Assembly (NCBI GenBank): GCA_016927595.1
Contig: JAFGMI010000011.1
Coordinates: forward strand, 50,052 to 114,051
Direction: 5' to 3'
Origin: Melioribacteraceae bacterium
Lineage (GTDB): Bacteria; Bacteroidota; Ignavibacteria; Ignavibacteriales; Melioribacteraceae
DNA: 64,000 nucleotides
Of this stretch, positions 16,696 to 25,792 are shown in pieces. Under the pieces are notes generated by a model. It had not been told where the DNA came from. It saw nothing but the letters and a program-made list of their open reading frames with translations, and made no database searches. Each line of letters starts with the position of its first letter. Positions within the stretch are counted from its first letter, which is position 1. The position numbers and the translations under genes are program-made.

Positions 16696-17601
16696 AGTGC
16701 TGACACCGAATCTATGCATTTCTCCTATTGCCCCTAAAGAACTCAGCGCATAATCAATCTGATATCCCTTTGTATAAATACCAAGACCGAAATTAAATCC
16801 TGCCAGTCCGGCTGTAGTGCCCACTTTCAGCTCCTTCCTGCTTTCGCTGTTGTAACCGAACCTGAGCCTGATAACACTGCTTAGCCTGAATTCACCTCCG
16901 GCTGTAATCTTGGAAAACCTGTCTTCTTCCTCGTTTAATCTGTTAAATGAAAAGAAAAATTCAAACGGCATGTGCTGAAGTTTTTTGGAAAAACCAAGCC
17001 TGATATCGAGAGGTAGTTGTTCGAACTTGTTAAAATATGCAGCTATCTGAGAACCAATATTCAATGCAGAGAGTCCGAATTTCCAGCCCTGCTCAACCCA
17101 TAAATACTGAACACCCAGATCAGCAGCCAGTCCGGTAGAATAATAATCCTGAATGCCCGAATAAATAAATTTTACGTTTGCACCGTAATAGAAATTATTA
17201 TCCAGCCTGCCTGCGTATCCAACCATTACTGCCATATCCGATGCGCTGAATTCGCCGGTCTTATTTCCAAAATTATCAGCCTCGGTAAAACTACCGTAAT
17301 TCATATAAATTACAGCTGCCCCGAACCTACCTAAGCCTTCAAATTCTTGAGAATAAGATACACTTGCTGTATTGATATCGAGCAGGTGTTTAAAATATGA
17401 AAATGAGATCGGCTTGCCTTCAAGTGCATATATACCTGCGGGATTATAAAATATAACATTGGGATCATCAGCATTAGCAACGTAACTGCCCGCCAGAGAT
17501 GCTGCACGTGGACTGGTATCAAGCTTTAAAAATTCAAAAGTAGATTGAGCGCTACTCAATCCGGCAGTCAGTAGTAATATATATAAGCCTTTTTTCAGCA
17601 T
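16687..17601 (-). CDS. PorV/PorQ-family outer-membrane beta-barrel, type IX secretion
   Basis: The 304-aa outer-membrane protein has a signal peptide (about 1-18). The family signature follows: EFLKLDTSPRAASLAGSYVANADDPNVIFYNPAG (key residues R32, A33, the G-x-A/V run and NPAG). The rest alternates aromatic strands of a FadL-like barrel and ends in a strand finishing SL. PorV and PorQ act in type IX secretion as shuttle or cell-surface attachment-complex proteins. At 304 aa it is shorter than PorV (about 390) and fits PorQ better. No other type IX genes are nearby, so the system must be elsewhere in the genome. I keep the name at family level. Confidence 0.75.
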   Translation of the reverse strand: MLKKGLYILLLTAGLSSAQSTFEFLKLDTSPRAASLAGSYVANADDPNVIFYNPAGIYALEGKPISFSYFKHLLDINTASVSYSQEFEGLGRFGAAVIYMNYGSFTEADNFGNKTGEFSASDMAVMVGYAGRLDNNFYYGANVKFIYSGIQDYYSTGLAADLGVQYLWVEQGWKFGLSALNIGSQIAAYFNKFEQLPLDIRLGFSKKLQHMPFEFFFSFNRLNEEEDRFSKITAGGEFRLSSVIRLRFGYNSESRKELKVGTTAGLAGFNFGLGIYTKGYQIDYALSSLGAIGEMHRFGVSTSL

Positions 17602-17786
17602 ATTTTCCTCATTTCACAGCACGATTTTACTTATGTTATAAACTACATGCAAGTCATTAATATTTGAAGAGGTTATTTTACAGGAACAACCAGTCCTATT
17701 TTTATGTTATAATTCATCATATTTTTATTTTTTGAAACTAAAATGGAAATCTATCATCAAAAAGATAAACTTTAAGAGGATCTAAA

Positions 17787-18632
17787 ATGAATGCTGTAAA
17801 AACAACCATTTTAATGACCGTTATGATGGTTCTGTTCCTTATTGTCGGTTCTTTGCTTGGCGGCGATACAGGATTGATAATAGCTTTTGTATTTTCACTT
17901 GCAATTAATTTCGGATCGTACTGGTTTTCAGACAAGATAGTACTTTCGATGTACCGTGCCCGGAGAGTAAGCCCGGAAGCTGCACCGGAGCTGTACGGTA
18001 TTGTAAAAAATCTCGCTGAGAAAGCAATGATTCCCGTCCCTAAAGTATATATTATTGAAAATCCCACACCCAATGCTTTTGCCACCGGCAGAAATCCGGA
18101 AAACGGAGCTGTTGCCGTAACAACGGGTATAATGAAAATCCTTAATAGGGCTGAATTAGAGGGGGTAATAGCACATGAACTTTCACACATAAAAAACAGA
18201 GACATTCTTGTAAGTACAATTGCTGCAACATTGGTAGGCACCATTACATTTATTGCCAGAATGGCAGGATGGGCGGCTTTGTTTGGAGGGCGCGACGAAA
18301 GAGACGGGAATGCATTTGCCGACCTGGCATTAATAATATTAGCCCCTTTAGTCGCCATACTTATTCAGCTTGCTATTTCAAGATCAAGAGAGTTCGGAGC
18401 CGATGAAGGAAGCGCTTTGATAACCGGACAGCCGCTTGCTTTGGCATCGGCTTTGGGAAAACTTTCCAGCGCAAATAAAAATTTACCCATGAAAAATGCC
18501 GACTCAGCTTCGGCACATATGTTTATTGTAAATCCTTTAAGTGGCAAAACCTTTGCAAAACTGTTTTCAACCCATCCTCCTGCCGAAGATAGAATAAACA
18601 GATTGAAGAAAATTGATGCGGGAAGAAGGTAA
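17787..18632 (+). CDS. htpX: HtpX-family membrane zinc metalloprotease
   Basis: The 281-aa M48B protease degrades misfolded membrane proteins with FtsH. Two N-terminal transmembrane helices (about 6-24 and 28-48) precede the catalytic site HELSH at 130-134. A second membrane pair spans about 140-160 and 177-195, and the third zinc ligand lies in SREFGADEGSA. NPTPNAFATG, a family hallmark, is at 92-101. An AGAGGAT ribosome-binding site precedes the ATG. Length and layout match the family with no missing motif. It lies alone on the plus strand. Confidence 0.95.
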   Translation: MNAVKTTILMTVMMVLFLIVGSLLGGDTGLIIAFVFSLAINFGSYWFSDKIVLSMYRARRVSPEAAPELYGIVKNLAEKAMIPVPKVYIIENPTPNAFATGRNPENGAVAVTTGIMKILNRAELEGVIAHELSHIKNRDILVSTIAATLVGTITFIARMAGWAALFGGRDERDGNAFADLALIILAPLVAILIQLAISRSREFGADEGSALITGQPLALASALGKLSSANKNLPMKNADSASAHMFIVNPLSGKTFAKLFSTHPPAEDRINRLKKIDAGRR

Positions 18633-18638
18633 TATAAT

Positions 18639-18664
18639 GGCGCCGGTATCAAGCCGGTGTTTAA
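18639..18664 (+). terminator. Probable terminator downstream of htpX
   Basis: CGCCGG (18641-18646) pairs with CCGGTG (18654-18659) over a 7-nt loop with one G-U pair, and outer wobble pairs extend it. TTTAAA follows. It begins 9 bases past the htpX stop. The T-run is short, so termination may be partial. Confidence 0.45.
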
Positions 18665-18696
18665 ACTAATTACTGAATTGCATTTTACCTGTTTCT

Positions 18697-19338
18697 ATGT
18701 TTATGTTTGAACAACAGCAAATCATTAATAGTATTTCATTGAACACCGGAACAAAAATATTTCTGATATCTTTACTCTTTCTCTGTCAATCGCTTTATAG
18801 TCAGAACATCAGTAACCTTCAACTGATATATGAATTAATCGATTCCTCTACTGCAGCATTAACAGAGAAACATGATTTAAATGATAATGACTACTCTTTT
18901 AACTTCGACTCCTCTCCGGAATATAAATTTCTATACAACCATGCATTAGCATCATTAAGCAGATATGTTTCAGTATCTGAAAGTAATTCAGGCGGCAACC
19001 GGTTTGTTAAATACATAGTTGAATATGCGGGTGTAAAATATCCCAAGGTATTCAAAGCGGGATTTTGGGGAGACTTTTTTATTCTGCGGGAAGTAACTCT
19101 TTGGGGAAAATATTTTATAACCCTAGCGGACGGAACAATTCAAAGCAATGATTTCAATTACTCAATAACCGACTCTGTTGAATATGATGATGTGGGTTCG
19201 ATTGAAACCGCAGGACTATCATTTACAAAATCAAAACTTCCACCCGAACCATTTTTCGCATCTTTATTGGAACCCCTTATTGCCGTTAGTGCAATCGCAA
19301 TAACTATAATTCTCTTTTTTACCGTGCGCAGTAATTAA
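18697..19338 (+). CDS. Membrane-associated protein of unknown function
   Basis: The 213-aa product has an N-terminal hydrophobic segment at about 18-34 ending LYSQ, which looks like a signal peptide behind a polar 17-residue start. It also has a C-terminal transmembrane helix at about 189-207. The region between is predicted extracytoplasmic, with many Tyr, Asp and Ser residues. I do not recognise a family. A second Met two codons in (MFMF) is an equally good start. A topology of secreted domain plus C-terminal anchor suggests a surface or periplasmic anchored domain. It stands 64 bp after htpX on the same strand, with a possible terminator between. Confidence 0.6.
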   Translation: MFMFEQQQIINSISLNTGTKIFLISLLFLCQSLYSQNISNLQLIYELIDSSTAALTEKHDLNDNDYSFNFDSSPEYKFLYNHALASLSRYVSVSESNSGGNRFVKYIVEYAGVKYPKVFKAGFWGDFFILREVTLWGKYFITLADGTIQSNDFNYSITDSVEYDDVGSIETAGLSFTKSKLPPEPFFASLLEPLIAVSAIAITIILFFTVRSN

Positions 19339-19364
19339 CCATTCAGGACTAAATCAACAAAAAT

Positions 19365-20270
19365 TTATTTAATTACTCTGCTCTTTAACTGAACAAGTAG
19401 TGCTCCTGCTGCAGCTATTAACATTCCTGCTATTTCTGTTGATGTTATTTCCTCTCCCAGAAAAATCCATGCAAGTACCCCGATCTGTATTAACATAGTT
19501 CCATTAATAATACTCGATTCCATAGCAGTAAGCGATCGAAGGGTTTTGTTCCACAATGTAAATGCAAACGCCGTATTGATTACAGCCATCCAGAGCAGCA
19601 GTAGGAAATTAAATAAACTAATACTTGGAAAGCCTTGTAAATAAATTCCTGTACTTAAAAGTATTATCGAGCCGACAAGCATGCTTATCGTAGTTATTAT
19701 AAGAGGCGAGCATTTACGTGCCCTGTTGATATCTCTGCCCAATACACTTGATCCGGCATTAAAGATTACTGCCATCAGCATAACTATTATTCCTGTAACC
19801 TCACTTCCTGTAAAATCTATGGGATAGAAATACGTAATTACCCCAATCATAAACAGCAGAGTTCCTATCCATTGCTGTTGTGTGGGAATTTCATTGATAA
19901 GAATAATTCCCATTCCAGCAACAACGATTGGTGTAAAGTTTAATATAAGACTTACTGTTACAGATGGTAAGAAAGAAAGACCTAAAAACATTGCTCCCTG
20001 GGTAAGCGCTATAAATAGAACTCCATAAAATCCGAGTTTTATTATTTCTACTGAATTTAGATTACTTACTTGTATAAGATTTTCCTTTTTGAATAAAAAC
20101 GGTAGCAGACATATTGCTGCTATTGAATAACGCAATCCTGCAAAAACAATTGGCGGAATCTCTTCAAGACCTATTTTAATTATCACAAATGAAGATGACC
20201 ACAGAAGCGTTACAAGAAGTGCTTGCAAAACCGGTATTGCTTTTGATCGAGGAAGATTCTCGGATATCAT
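19365..20270 (-). CDS. EamA/DMT-family transporter
   Basis: The 301-aa protein has about ten hydrophobic helices arranged as two EamA repeats. The first holds LLWSSSFVIIKIGL (repeat-1 hallmark W-x3-F-x3-K) and the second TLWNKTLRSL, with a C-terminal helix ending in KSR. This family exports metabolites such as amino acids; substrate cannot be read from sequence. It is a stand-alone gene whose end faces the unknown membrane-protein gene from the left, with 26 bp between the stops. Confidence 0.88.
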   Translation of the reverse strand: MISENLPRSKAIPVLQALLVTLLWSSSFVIIKIGLEEIPPIVFAGLRYSIAAICLLPFLFKKENLIQVSNLNSVEIIKLGFYGVLFIALTQGAMFLGLSFLPSVTVSLILNFTPIVVAGMGIILINEIPTQQQWIGTLLFMIGVITYFYPIDFTGSEVTGIIVMLMAVIFNAGSSVLGRDINRARKCSPLIITTISMLVGSIILLSTGIYLQGFPSISLFNFLLLLWMAVINTAFAFTLWNKTLRSLTAMESSIINGTMLIQIGVLAWIFLGEEITSTEIAGMLIAAAGALLVQLKSRVIK

Positions 20271-20538
20271 TTAAACACTATTTGTAAATTGCTCGTCTAT
20301 AACATACATGTAATAAAATTCAATTAAAAATTCATTCAGAAAATTATCCCGACTAAAAAGTATGTAACCGGAACACGTGACCTTATCGTACTGCTTTTTA
20401 ACTAACATTAAATTAATTATAGAAAAAATGTAAATTAAGAATGATGCACCGTTTATAAATTTATTACTAAGTCAAGCCATCATTCCTGACGATGATCTTT
20501 ACACATAGTTTTAAATGCAATCTTTTGTTCGATCAGTT

Positions 20539-21909
20539 TTAATAAACGAAGCGTATCTTAAATTTCAGTATTGTTTCATCGTCTGCTTTAACCGGAATTT
20601 TAAAGGAAATATTCTGTGCATCAGTCTTTTCAAAATTGAATGAACTGTTCAATACTGTCCAGCCAAGCCCTAGATGTTTATCAACATTTACAACCACATC
20701 TTCCTTTTTACGATTCTTAAAAGTTATTTCCCAGGCTTTTTCATAAACCCTGTTCGAAATTTTATTGTTTTCCGTTTGCTTCTCTTCAACAACTAAATCG
20801 AACGCTTCACCGATTTTTAACTTTACATCCTCTTTCAGCGGAGTATGGTCAATTAAATCTTCGCCTATAAATTCAATCGATTCTCCGTCTGATTTGTAAA
20901 CCCTTACCTTGCCTTTAGGCATTGGAACGCCCAGACCCTCTGCTTTGCCGTTTCTAAACTCGAGGATCACGGACACCTTGCCTTTATTTGTTCCACCGTA
21001 ATAATTTGCCGACTTATAATAAAATTTCTTTTCGGCTTTTACGTTGCCCGCCTCAAACAGTGATATTTGTTTCGTTTCGTTATTCGAGAGAGTAGCCGGT
21101 CTCTGCAGAGTATAAATATGATATTCAAAAAATTCCTGCTCGGCGAACTGCTCATCAGCCTGCGCTGTATATGCAGCTTCCCTTTTCAGTCCGTTGATAT
21201 AAACACCTCTTTGATCGCTGACCAGATTTACATCCCCGGCAATTAACTTAAGTTTCGCATCCTTGAATGTAGTACCCGAATTGTTATCAATGCTGACCCA
21301 TGAGTTCAAATCCAATCCGGAATCGTCTTCATTTAACAATGCAACATATTCTGCATGCCAATTCATTCCGCCTGTCTGATAAGTAACTTCAACATCCTGC
21401 TCTCCGTTCTTTTCCGATTCTATAGTCCAGACTAGTGTAGGCTTTGTAATTAATCCCTCGGGAAGCGTCCCGACAGTCAGCCTGTAATCATTTATGTCCG
21501 GTATCATAGTCAAACCCCCGTCATTCTTTTGCAGAACAATTTGCGATCCGAACGCCGACAATAATTTACCTTCTAACATATCCCCTTCTTTGTTAAACAA
21601 TGAGATTGTTTTATCAATATACTTATTCAGAATCTTATTCATATTCACAAGGTCGTAACGGTAATTCTGTTCCAGAACCGATCCCTCGAAATTAATATGC
21701 ACACTGGTGGGATCAATATATTCTGCCACTTCGGCAAGTGAAAGAGTTGATAATCCTTTTTGAATTTCAAATGTACGTATATCCTTTATTACACCTAAGT
21801 TCTGATTGTAAACAGTAACCGAAACCGATTTTCGGTCGCTTCCTGCTGTACTTGTGATTAATCCCAAAAACAGTACAAGAACCGCCAAGATTGAATATCG
21901 ATTTAACAT
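20539..21909 (-). CDS. Exported DUF4139-domain protein
   Basis: The 456-aa protein begins with a signal peptide (about 1-22, LITSTAGS). Its middle and C-terminal parts fit DUF4139, seen in VTYQTGGMNWHAEYVALL, a W-V-S-IDN stretch and the long beta-rich tail with RNRKKEDVVVNVDKHL. The N-terminal part (VTVYNQNLGVIKDIRTFEI) has the Ig-like opening typical of these proteins. DUF4139 proteins are periplasmic or secreted and have no agreed function. Alternating beta strands suggest several sandwich domains. It is flanked by non-coding DNA on both sides and appears monocistronic. Confidence 0.75.
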   Translation of the reverse strand: MLNRYSILAVLVLFLGLITSTAGSDRKSVSVTVYNQNLGVIKDIRTFEIQKGLSTLSLAEVAEYIDPTSVHINFEGSVLEQNYRYDLVNMNKILNKYIDKTISLFNKEGDMLEGKLLSAFGSQIVLQKNDGGLTMIPDINDYRLTVGTLPEGLITKPTLVWTIESEKNGEQDVEVTYQTGGMNWHAEYVALLNEDDSGLDLNSWVSIDNNSGTTFKDAKLKLIAGDVNLVSDQRGVYINGLKREAAYTAQADEQFAEQEFFEYHIYTLQRPATLSNNETKQISLFEAGNVKAEKKFYYKSANYYGGTNKGKVSVILEFRNGKAEGLGVPMPKGKVRVYKSDGESIEFIGEDLIDHTPLKEDVKLKIGEAFDLVVEEKQTENNKISNRVYEKAWEITFKNRKKEDVVVNVDKHLGLGWTVLNSSFNFEKTDAQNISFKIPVKADDETILKFKIRFVY

Positions 21910-22197
21910 AACCCCTCCTTATTCATAAAATTAAAATTTTAAACAATGTGAATTCAATTTTGTTCTCACAAATTTTCAGGCTTCATTTCATTATCGGTTT
22001 AATTTGAATGTTCAATCTCTATCGGATTTGTAATATTGTTAAAATCAGATTGTTTTAATAATATTTTTGACTAAACTCGCAATGGTGATGTTAGACACTA
22101 AATCGATTTCAGTAAGATTAATATACAATTATTGTCCCTGCTTGACAGATGAATTTTTAAAATCTAGATTTACACACCATTTAATATATTAGAAAAC

Positions 22198-23133
22198 ATG
22201 TCGGACAGAATATTCAAAAAATACCCGGTTATTGACTATTTGGCAATTACTTTCGGTGCTGCATTAATGGCAATTGGTATCGGTGTTTTTCTTGTTGATG
22301 CCAGGGTCGTACCGGGAGGTGTTAGCGGTTTAGCAATGGCTATTCATTATGTAAGCAACAATACCATACCTATCGGAATTATGATATGGGTGTTTAACGT
22401 CCCCTTATTTATTTGGGGTATAAAAGAGCTTGGAAAAAGATTCGGGGCAAAGACATTTTATGGCTTTACCGTAAGCTCTGTATTTATTGACTTGTTCAGG
22501 GGCGACTTTCCCGGACTGAATTTTATACGCCTTCAGGATACACAAACCATAAAAGACCTCATGACAAACGATTTTCTTTTTCTGATACTTATAGGCGCTG
22601 TTTTGCTGGGTGTCGGTTTGGGGATAATTTTTAAATTCCGCGGTACAACCGCCGGTTCTGATATTATAGCTGCAATAATGCAGAAAAGATTCGGTGTTAA
22701 ACCGGGAATGGCAATAATGTTGATTGATTTTATAGTGATTTCTCTCGCCGGTCTGATTATTGAACTAAAGGATCTTTCAGGTAGCAGACCTGCTTTTTCA
22801 TTAACTCTTTATGCTTTCTTCTTACTGTTTGTTTCCGCACGTATTATTGATGCCATTATAGACGGATTCGATTATGCCCGCGCTGCATATATTATTTCCG
22901 ATAAGCACGAACAAATAGCCACCAGGATTATGAATGAATTAAGCCGGGGTGCCACTGCTATTAAAACCCGCGGGCTTTATAAAAATGTGGAACGTGAAAT
23001 GCTGATGGCAGTTGTTTCCTTGAAGGAACTGGGTACATTAACCGATATTATTAAGGAAATAGACCCAGATGCTTTCGTAATTATTAATAATGTGCATGAA
23101 GTTCTCGGACTGGGTTTCAGAAGAAGAATTTAA
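22198..23133 (+). CDS. YitT-family membrane protein (DUF161/DUF2179)
   Basis: The 311-aa protein carries an N-terminal block of five or so transmembrane helices (about 14-225). The family motif GGVSGLAMAIHY lies near residue 40 and FKFRGTTAGSDIIA near 150. A cytoplasmic DUF2179 domain (about 228-305) has RGATAIKTRGLYKN and ends in a conserved N-N-VHEVLG. YitT proteins are widespread integral membrane proteins; some have been linked to sulfur or amino-acid handling, but no function is general. The ATG begins a region with no obvious ribosome-binding site. The gene converges on the sigma-factor operon. Confidence 0.85.
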   Translation: MSDRIFKKYPVIDYLAITFGAALMAIGIGVFLVDARVVPGGVSGLAMAIHYVSNNTIPIGIMIWVFNVPLFIWGIKELGKRFGAKTFYGFTVSSVFIDLFRGDFPGLNFIRLQDTQTIKDLMTNDFLFLILIGAVLLGVGLGIIFKFRGTTAGSDIIAAIMQKRFGVKPGMAIMLIDFIVISLAGLIIELKDLSGSRPAFSLTLYAFFLLFVSARIIDAIIDGFDYARAAYIISDKHEQIATRIMNELSRGATAIKTRGLYKNVEREMLMAVVSLKELGTLTDIIKEIDPDAFVIINNVHEVLGLGFRRRI

Positions 23134-23149
23134 GGGGCATTAAGCCCCT
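23133..23149. terminator. Short GC-rich hairpin between converging genes
   Basis: AGGGGC (23133-23138) pairs with GCCCCT (23144-23149) around a 5-nt loop, exactly between the stop codons of the YitT gene and the convergent coiled-coil gene. No T-run follows on either strand, so bidirectional termination is likely but not certain. Confidence 0.45.
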
Positions 23150-23155
23150 CCCCGG

Positions 23156-23722
23156 TTATTCCCACTCCAGATATTTATCATCCCCTAATAATTCTTCGAT
23201 CCTTCTTTTTATGATAGTCGGTTTGTTTTGCTTACGTGCTTTTATCTTTTCTTTAAGTTCATCGATTCTGGTCTCCAGTTGCTGAACTTCTATCGCCCTC
23301 ATATTTTCCTTTAAGTCGAAAAGATATGTCAGATTCTTCTCAATATCCTTACGGATTTTTTCCTTTTCCGAATCTTTCGCTTTTTTGTATTTAGCCGACA
23401 ATCCTTCAGTAAGTATCTCGTACTCTAGAATTTCTTTGTCGGTATCGCGCATTTTTTTTTCAACATTTCTGAGCATCGGGTAATTCATGCTTCTAAAGTA
23501 ATAATCTCTTAGAAGATCGAAATACCTTTCTTTATCAACTTCCTTAATCTCCTTAAGATATAATTTCAATTCCGATCCGATATTCTTAAGGTATTCACTT
23601 TCTTCCTGTTCGCCGAATTCTATCCACTTCGGTGGCAGCGGGGCTTCGGGCAGATCCTGTGCAAATGCATTTGCAGCAAATATTGTAATCAGAAATACTT
23701 TAATTAATTTTGCGGTTCTCAT
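23156..23722 (-). CDS. Periplasmic coiled-coil protein in an ECF sigma operon
   Basis: The 188-aa protein has a signal peptide (1-21, ending AFAQ) and a mature part that is nearly all charged alpha-helix (Lys, Glu and Arg-rich from about 40 to 180). The layout resembles small periplasmic helical sensors of the CpxP/Spy/CnrX type, which can sense metals or misfolded proteins and control sigma factors. No clear metal-ligand cluster or LTxxQ repeat is visible, so I do not assign it to that family. It lies 19 bp after the anti-sigma gene and is the last gene of the operon. Confidence 0.6.
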   Translation of the reverse strand: MRTAKLIKVFLITIFAANAFAQDLPEAPLPPKWIEFGEQEESEYLKNIGSELKLYLKEIKEVDKERYFDLLRDYYFRSMNYPMLRNVEKKMRDTDKEILEYEILTEGLSAKYKKAKDSEKEKIRKDIEKNLTYLFDLKENMRAIEVQQLETRIDELKEKIKARKQNKPTIIKRRIEELLGDDKYLEWE

Positions 23723-23740
23723 ATTTATTGCTCCCTATAT

Positions 23741-24331
23741 TTATAACGATTTGTTTTTTGTCTCTTCTAAAAGTTTTTCAATATCTTTTTCTATCATAAA
23801 TAAATCCTTGCCCCATTCATCTTCGATTAAATTATACTGGATATATTCGCGCATATTTTCATTCTCCATTACAGAAATTCCGTTTTCAATTTCCTGAATA
23901 TTCGAACTGATGGACTGCGGCTCCCAGTCAAATAAATCGCTGCTTAGTTTCTTAACCTGATTGGGCTTTCCCGAAAAGAGCAGCACCGCCAGCGCCGCTA
24001 CTGCCAACAGTGATCCGAAAGCAATTTTTGAAACATTAATCCCCGACTCATTTTCAATCTTAAATTGATTAAATATACCCGATAAAAAATTCCCGAAGCG
24101 ATAATGCTTGCGTGTTGCTGTTCTTATCATTCTTTTAAACTCCGGATCAGTTATTTCGTGCATAACGCCGGCGCTGTATATATTTATAACCTCGATAGTC
24201 TCTTTATATAATTTCTGAAGTTCATCTACAGATTTAATTTTATCATCCCATTCTTTCTTCTCCGCTTCAGACATTGTTCCATCAATATAACGCCATATAT
24301 CCCTTTCGGGCTTTTCTGATTCAGATAACAT
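23741..24331 (-). CDS. Membrane anti-sigma factor, single-pass
   Basis: The 196-aa protein has a cytoplasmic N-terminal region (about 1-100) and one transmembrane helix at about 105-121 (ASLLAVAALAVLLFSG-like). A short periplasmic C-terminus ends in Lys-rich coils. Its start overlaps the sigma gene by 11 bp, the usual arrangement for a sigma factor and its antagonist. The N-terminal region is predicted to bind the sigma factor. It lacks a clear zinc-binding HxxxCxxC motif, so it belongs to a non-ZAS group. Pairing is inferred from the operon. Confidence 0.7.
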   Translation of the reverse strand: MLSESEKPERDIWRYIDGTMSEAEKKEWDDKIKSVDELQKLYKETIEVINIYSAGVMHEITDPEFKRMIRTATRKHYRFGNFLSGIFNQFKIENESGINVSKIAFGSLLAVAALAVLLFSGKPNQVKKLSSDLFDWEPQSISSNIQEIENGISVMENENMREYIQYNLIEDEWGKDLFMIEKDIEKLLEETKNKSL

Positions 24332-24872
24332 TTTTGTCCCGTAATATTATTCTTAATTTCTTAACTGCATAGTGCATGTGACTCAGCACGGTATTAAGAG
24401 GCTGATTGGTAATTTCTGCAATTTCCTTAAAGGATAACTCGCCGTGCTGTCTCAGCAAAAATACATTTCGTTGTTTTTCCGGCAGCATTTTCAGGGATTC
24501 CATAATGATCATTTTAATCTCGCGTGATTCGTATTCATGAATATGACTCTCTTTGCTGTAGATTAATAAATCGTCACTATCGTCATTTATTTTTCTTCTG
24601 ACTTTTTTCTTCCTGTATGAGTCCATTGCCAGGTTATGTGCTATCGCGAAAAGCCATGAAGAAAATCTGCTCTTCTCCCTGTAAGCCGGCAGCCCGGTCC
24701 AGACTTTTATTAAAGTTTCCTGAAATAAATCTTCAGCCGCTTCCCTGCTTTCGCTTAATCGTACTAAATACGAAAATAATTGATCTTTATAGTTTTTTAT
24801 CAACTGTTCAAATGCGGATTTATCACCGTTCTTGCATCGGATAATGAGCTGATATTCCAACAGGTCTTCCAT
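24321..24872 (-). CDS. ECF-type RNA polymerase sigma factor
   Basis: The 183-aa sigma-70 family protein has region 2 at about 20-90 (AAEDLFQETLIKVW and the RFSSWLFAIAHNLAMD promoter-melting helix) and region 4 at about 130-180 (LPEKQRNVFLLRQ and the helix-turn-helix SFKEIAEITNQPLNTVLSHM). No region 1.1 or 3, as expected for an ECF factor. It heads a three-gene operon with an anti-sigma factor and a periplasmic coiled-coil protein, so it likely responds to an envelope signal. Its own promoter should lie in 24873-24961. Confidence 0.93.
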   Translation of the reverse strand: MEDLLEYQLIIRCKNGDKSAFEQLIKNYKDQLFSYLVRLSESREAAEDLFQETLIKVWTGLPAYREKSRFSSWLFAIAHNLAMDSYRKKKVRRKINDDSDDLLIYSKESHIHEYESREIKMIIMESLKMLPEKQRNVFLLRQHGELSFKEIAEITNQPLNTVLSHMHYAVKKLRIILRDKNVI

Positions 24873-24961
24873 AAACTTCTGATTTCTGAATATGTAAACG
24901 TGTTTGCTGAAGATTTATTTAAATTATTCCGAAAATTCTGAAGTGCCGAATAACCGGAATA

Positions 24962-25636
24962 CTATTTTATTAACCTGAGTGCTTCACGCCTGCTTAAACC
25001 TGTGAGTCCTAATAAATCCACAATCTCGATAACCATCGCGGGATCTGTTTTTGAATATTCTCTTAACGCCCACCCGATGGCTTTGCGTATAAAGAACTCT
25101 CTCGAGTGCATGAGTCTTTTAATAAATCCTGTGAGCAGTTTTACATCCGTACGGGATTTGTACTTAAGCTGAAACAGAATAGCTGTCCGCTGCAACCACA
25201 TATTCCCTGAATTCATCCATTCTTCTGTCTTGCCAGGGATCAGTTCCGGATATTTTTTTAATAATTCCCCTACAAGATTTACAGCAATCGCATCAACTAT
25301 ATCCCACCATGATTTATTTACAATCATATACTCGTACAAATCAATAGCAGATTGATCAGATGTTTTTATGAACTTTTCAAGAAGTCCGACTGCAAAATAT
25401 TGAGCTTCCCGTTGCGGAAGTTTCCAGAAATCCTCAACAAGTTTTTTAAGATTCTCTGCGGCGGGTAAAAAATTTTGGGAATAGAACTTTTTTGAAATCT
25501 CTCGTCTTATTGGGGTTTTTATACCGTAAAATTCGAATTGATCCTTCATATATTTTTTCATCGGAAGTGCATTAACCGGATCAGCATTCAATTCGAATGT
25601 TTTAATTACTTCATTATAATATTCTTTATACGACAT
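24962..25636 (-). CDS. AlkD-like DNA alkylation repair protein
   Basis: The 224-aa all-helical HEAT-repeat glycosylase removes alkylated purines such as 3-methyladenine and 7-methylguanine. The family pattern is clear: YMKDQFEFYGIKTPIRR at about 28-44, SWWDIVDAIA near 108, W-LQRTAILFQL and FIRKAIGWALREYSK near 185. The conserved Trp and Asp pair in WWDIVD and the Arg in helix 5 form the base-recognition surface in AlkD. Length matches the family. It is monocistronic, with the gltBD terminator upstream. Confidence 0.88.
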   Translation of the reverse strand: MSYKEYYNEVIKTFELNADPVNALPMKKYMKDQFEFYGIKTPIRREISKKFYSQNFLPAAENLKKLVEDFWKLPQREAQYFAVGLLEKFIKTSDQSAIDLYEYMIVNKSWWDIVDAIAVNLVGELLKKYPELIPGKTEEWMNSGNMWLQRTAILFQLKYKSRTDVKLLTGFIKRLMHSREFFIRKAIGWALREYSKTDPAMVIEIVDLLGLTGLSRREALRLIK

Positions 25637-25723
25637 TTAACAAAAAGCGGTAAGACATTATTATTAAGAAAATATGATTCCAAAATACTACTTAATTAGT
25701 ATAAAATTGAGTGAAACGTTTAT

Positions 25724-25762
25724 AAAAAACCCCTTTACACACTGCCGACATGTATAAAGGGG
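25724..25762 (-). terminator. Strong terminator downstream of gltD
   Basis: CCCCTTTACACA (25730-25741) pairs with TGTATAAAGGGG (25751-25762) over a 9-nt loop, with one mismatch in 12 pairs. On the minus strand it is followed by TTTTTTATA. It starts 31 bases beyond the gltD stop, a classic intrinsic terminator for the gltBD transcript. Confidence 0.85.
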
Positions 25763-25792
25763 CAACCATAGGAGTAAGGTGTAAGAAAAATA

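Noticed and set aside
17738..18358. Long reverse-strand frame inside htpX
   Set aside because: It is a shadow of the coding strand; htpX has every family motif and a ribosome-binding site, and the reverse frame matches no family.
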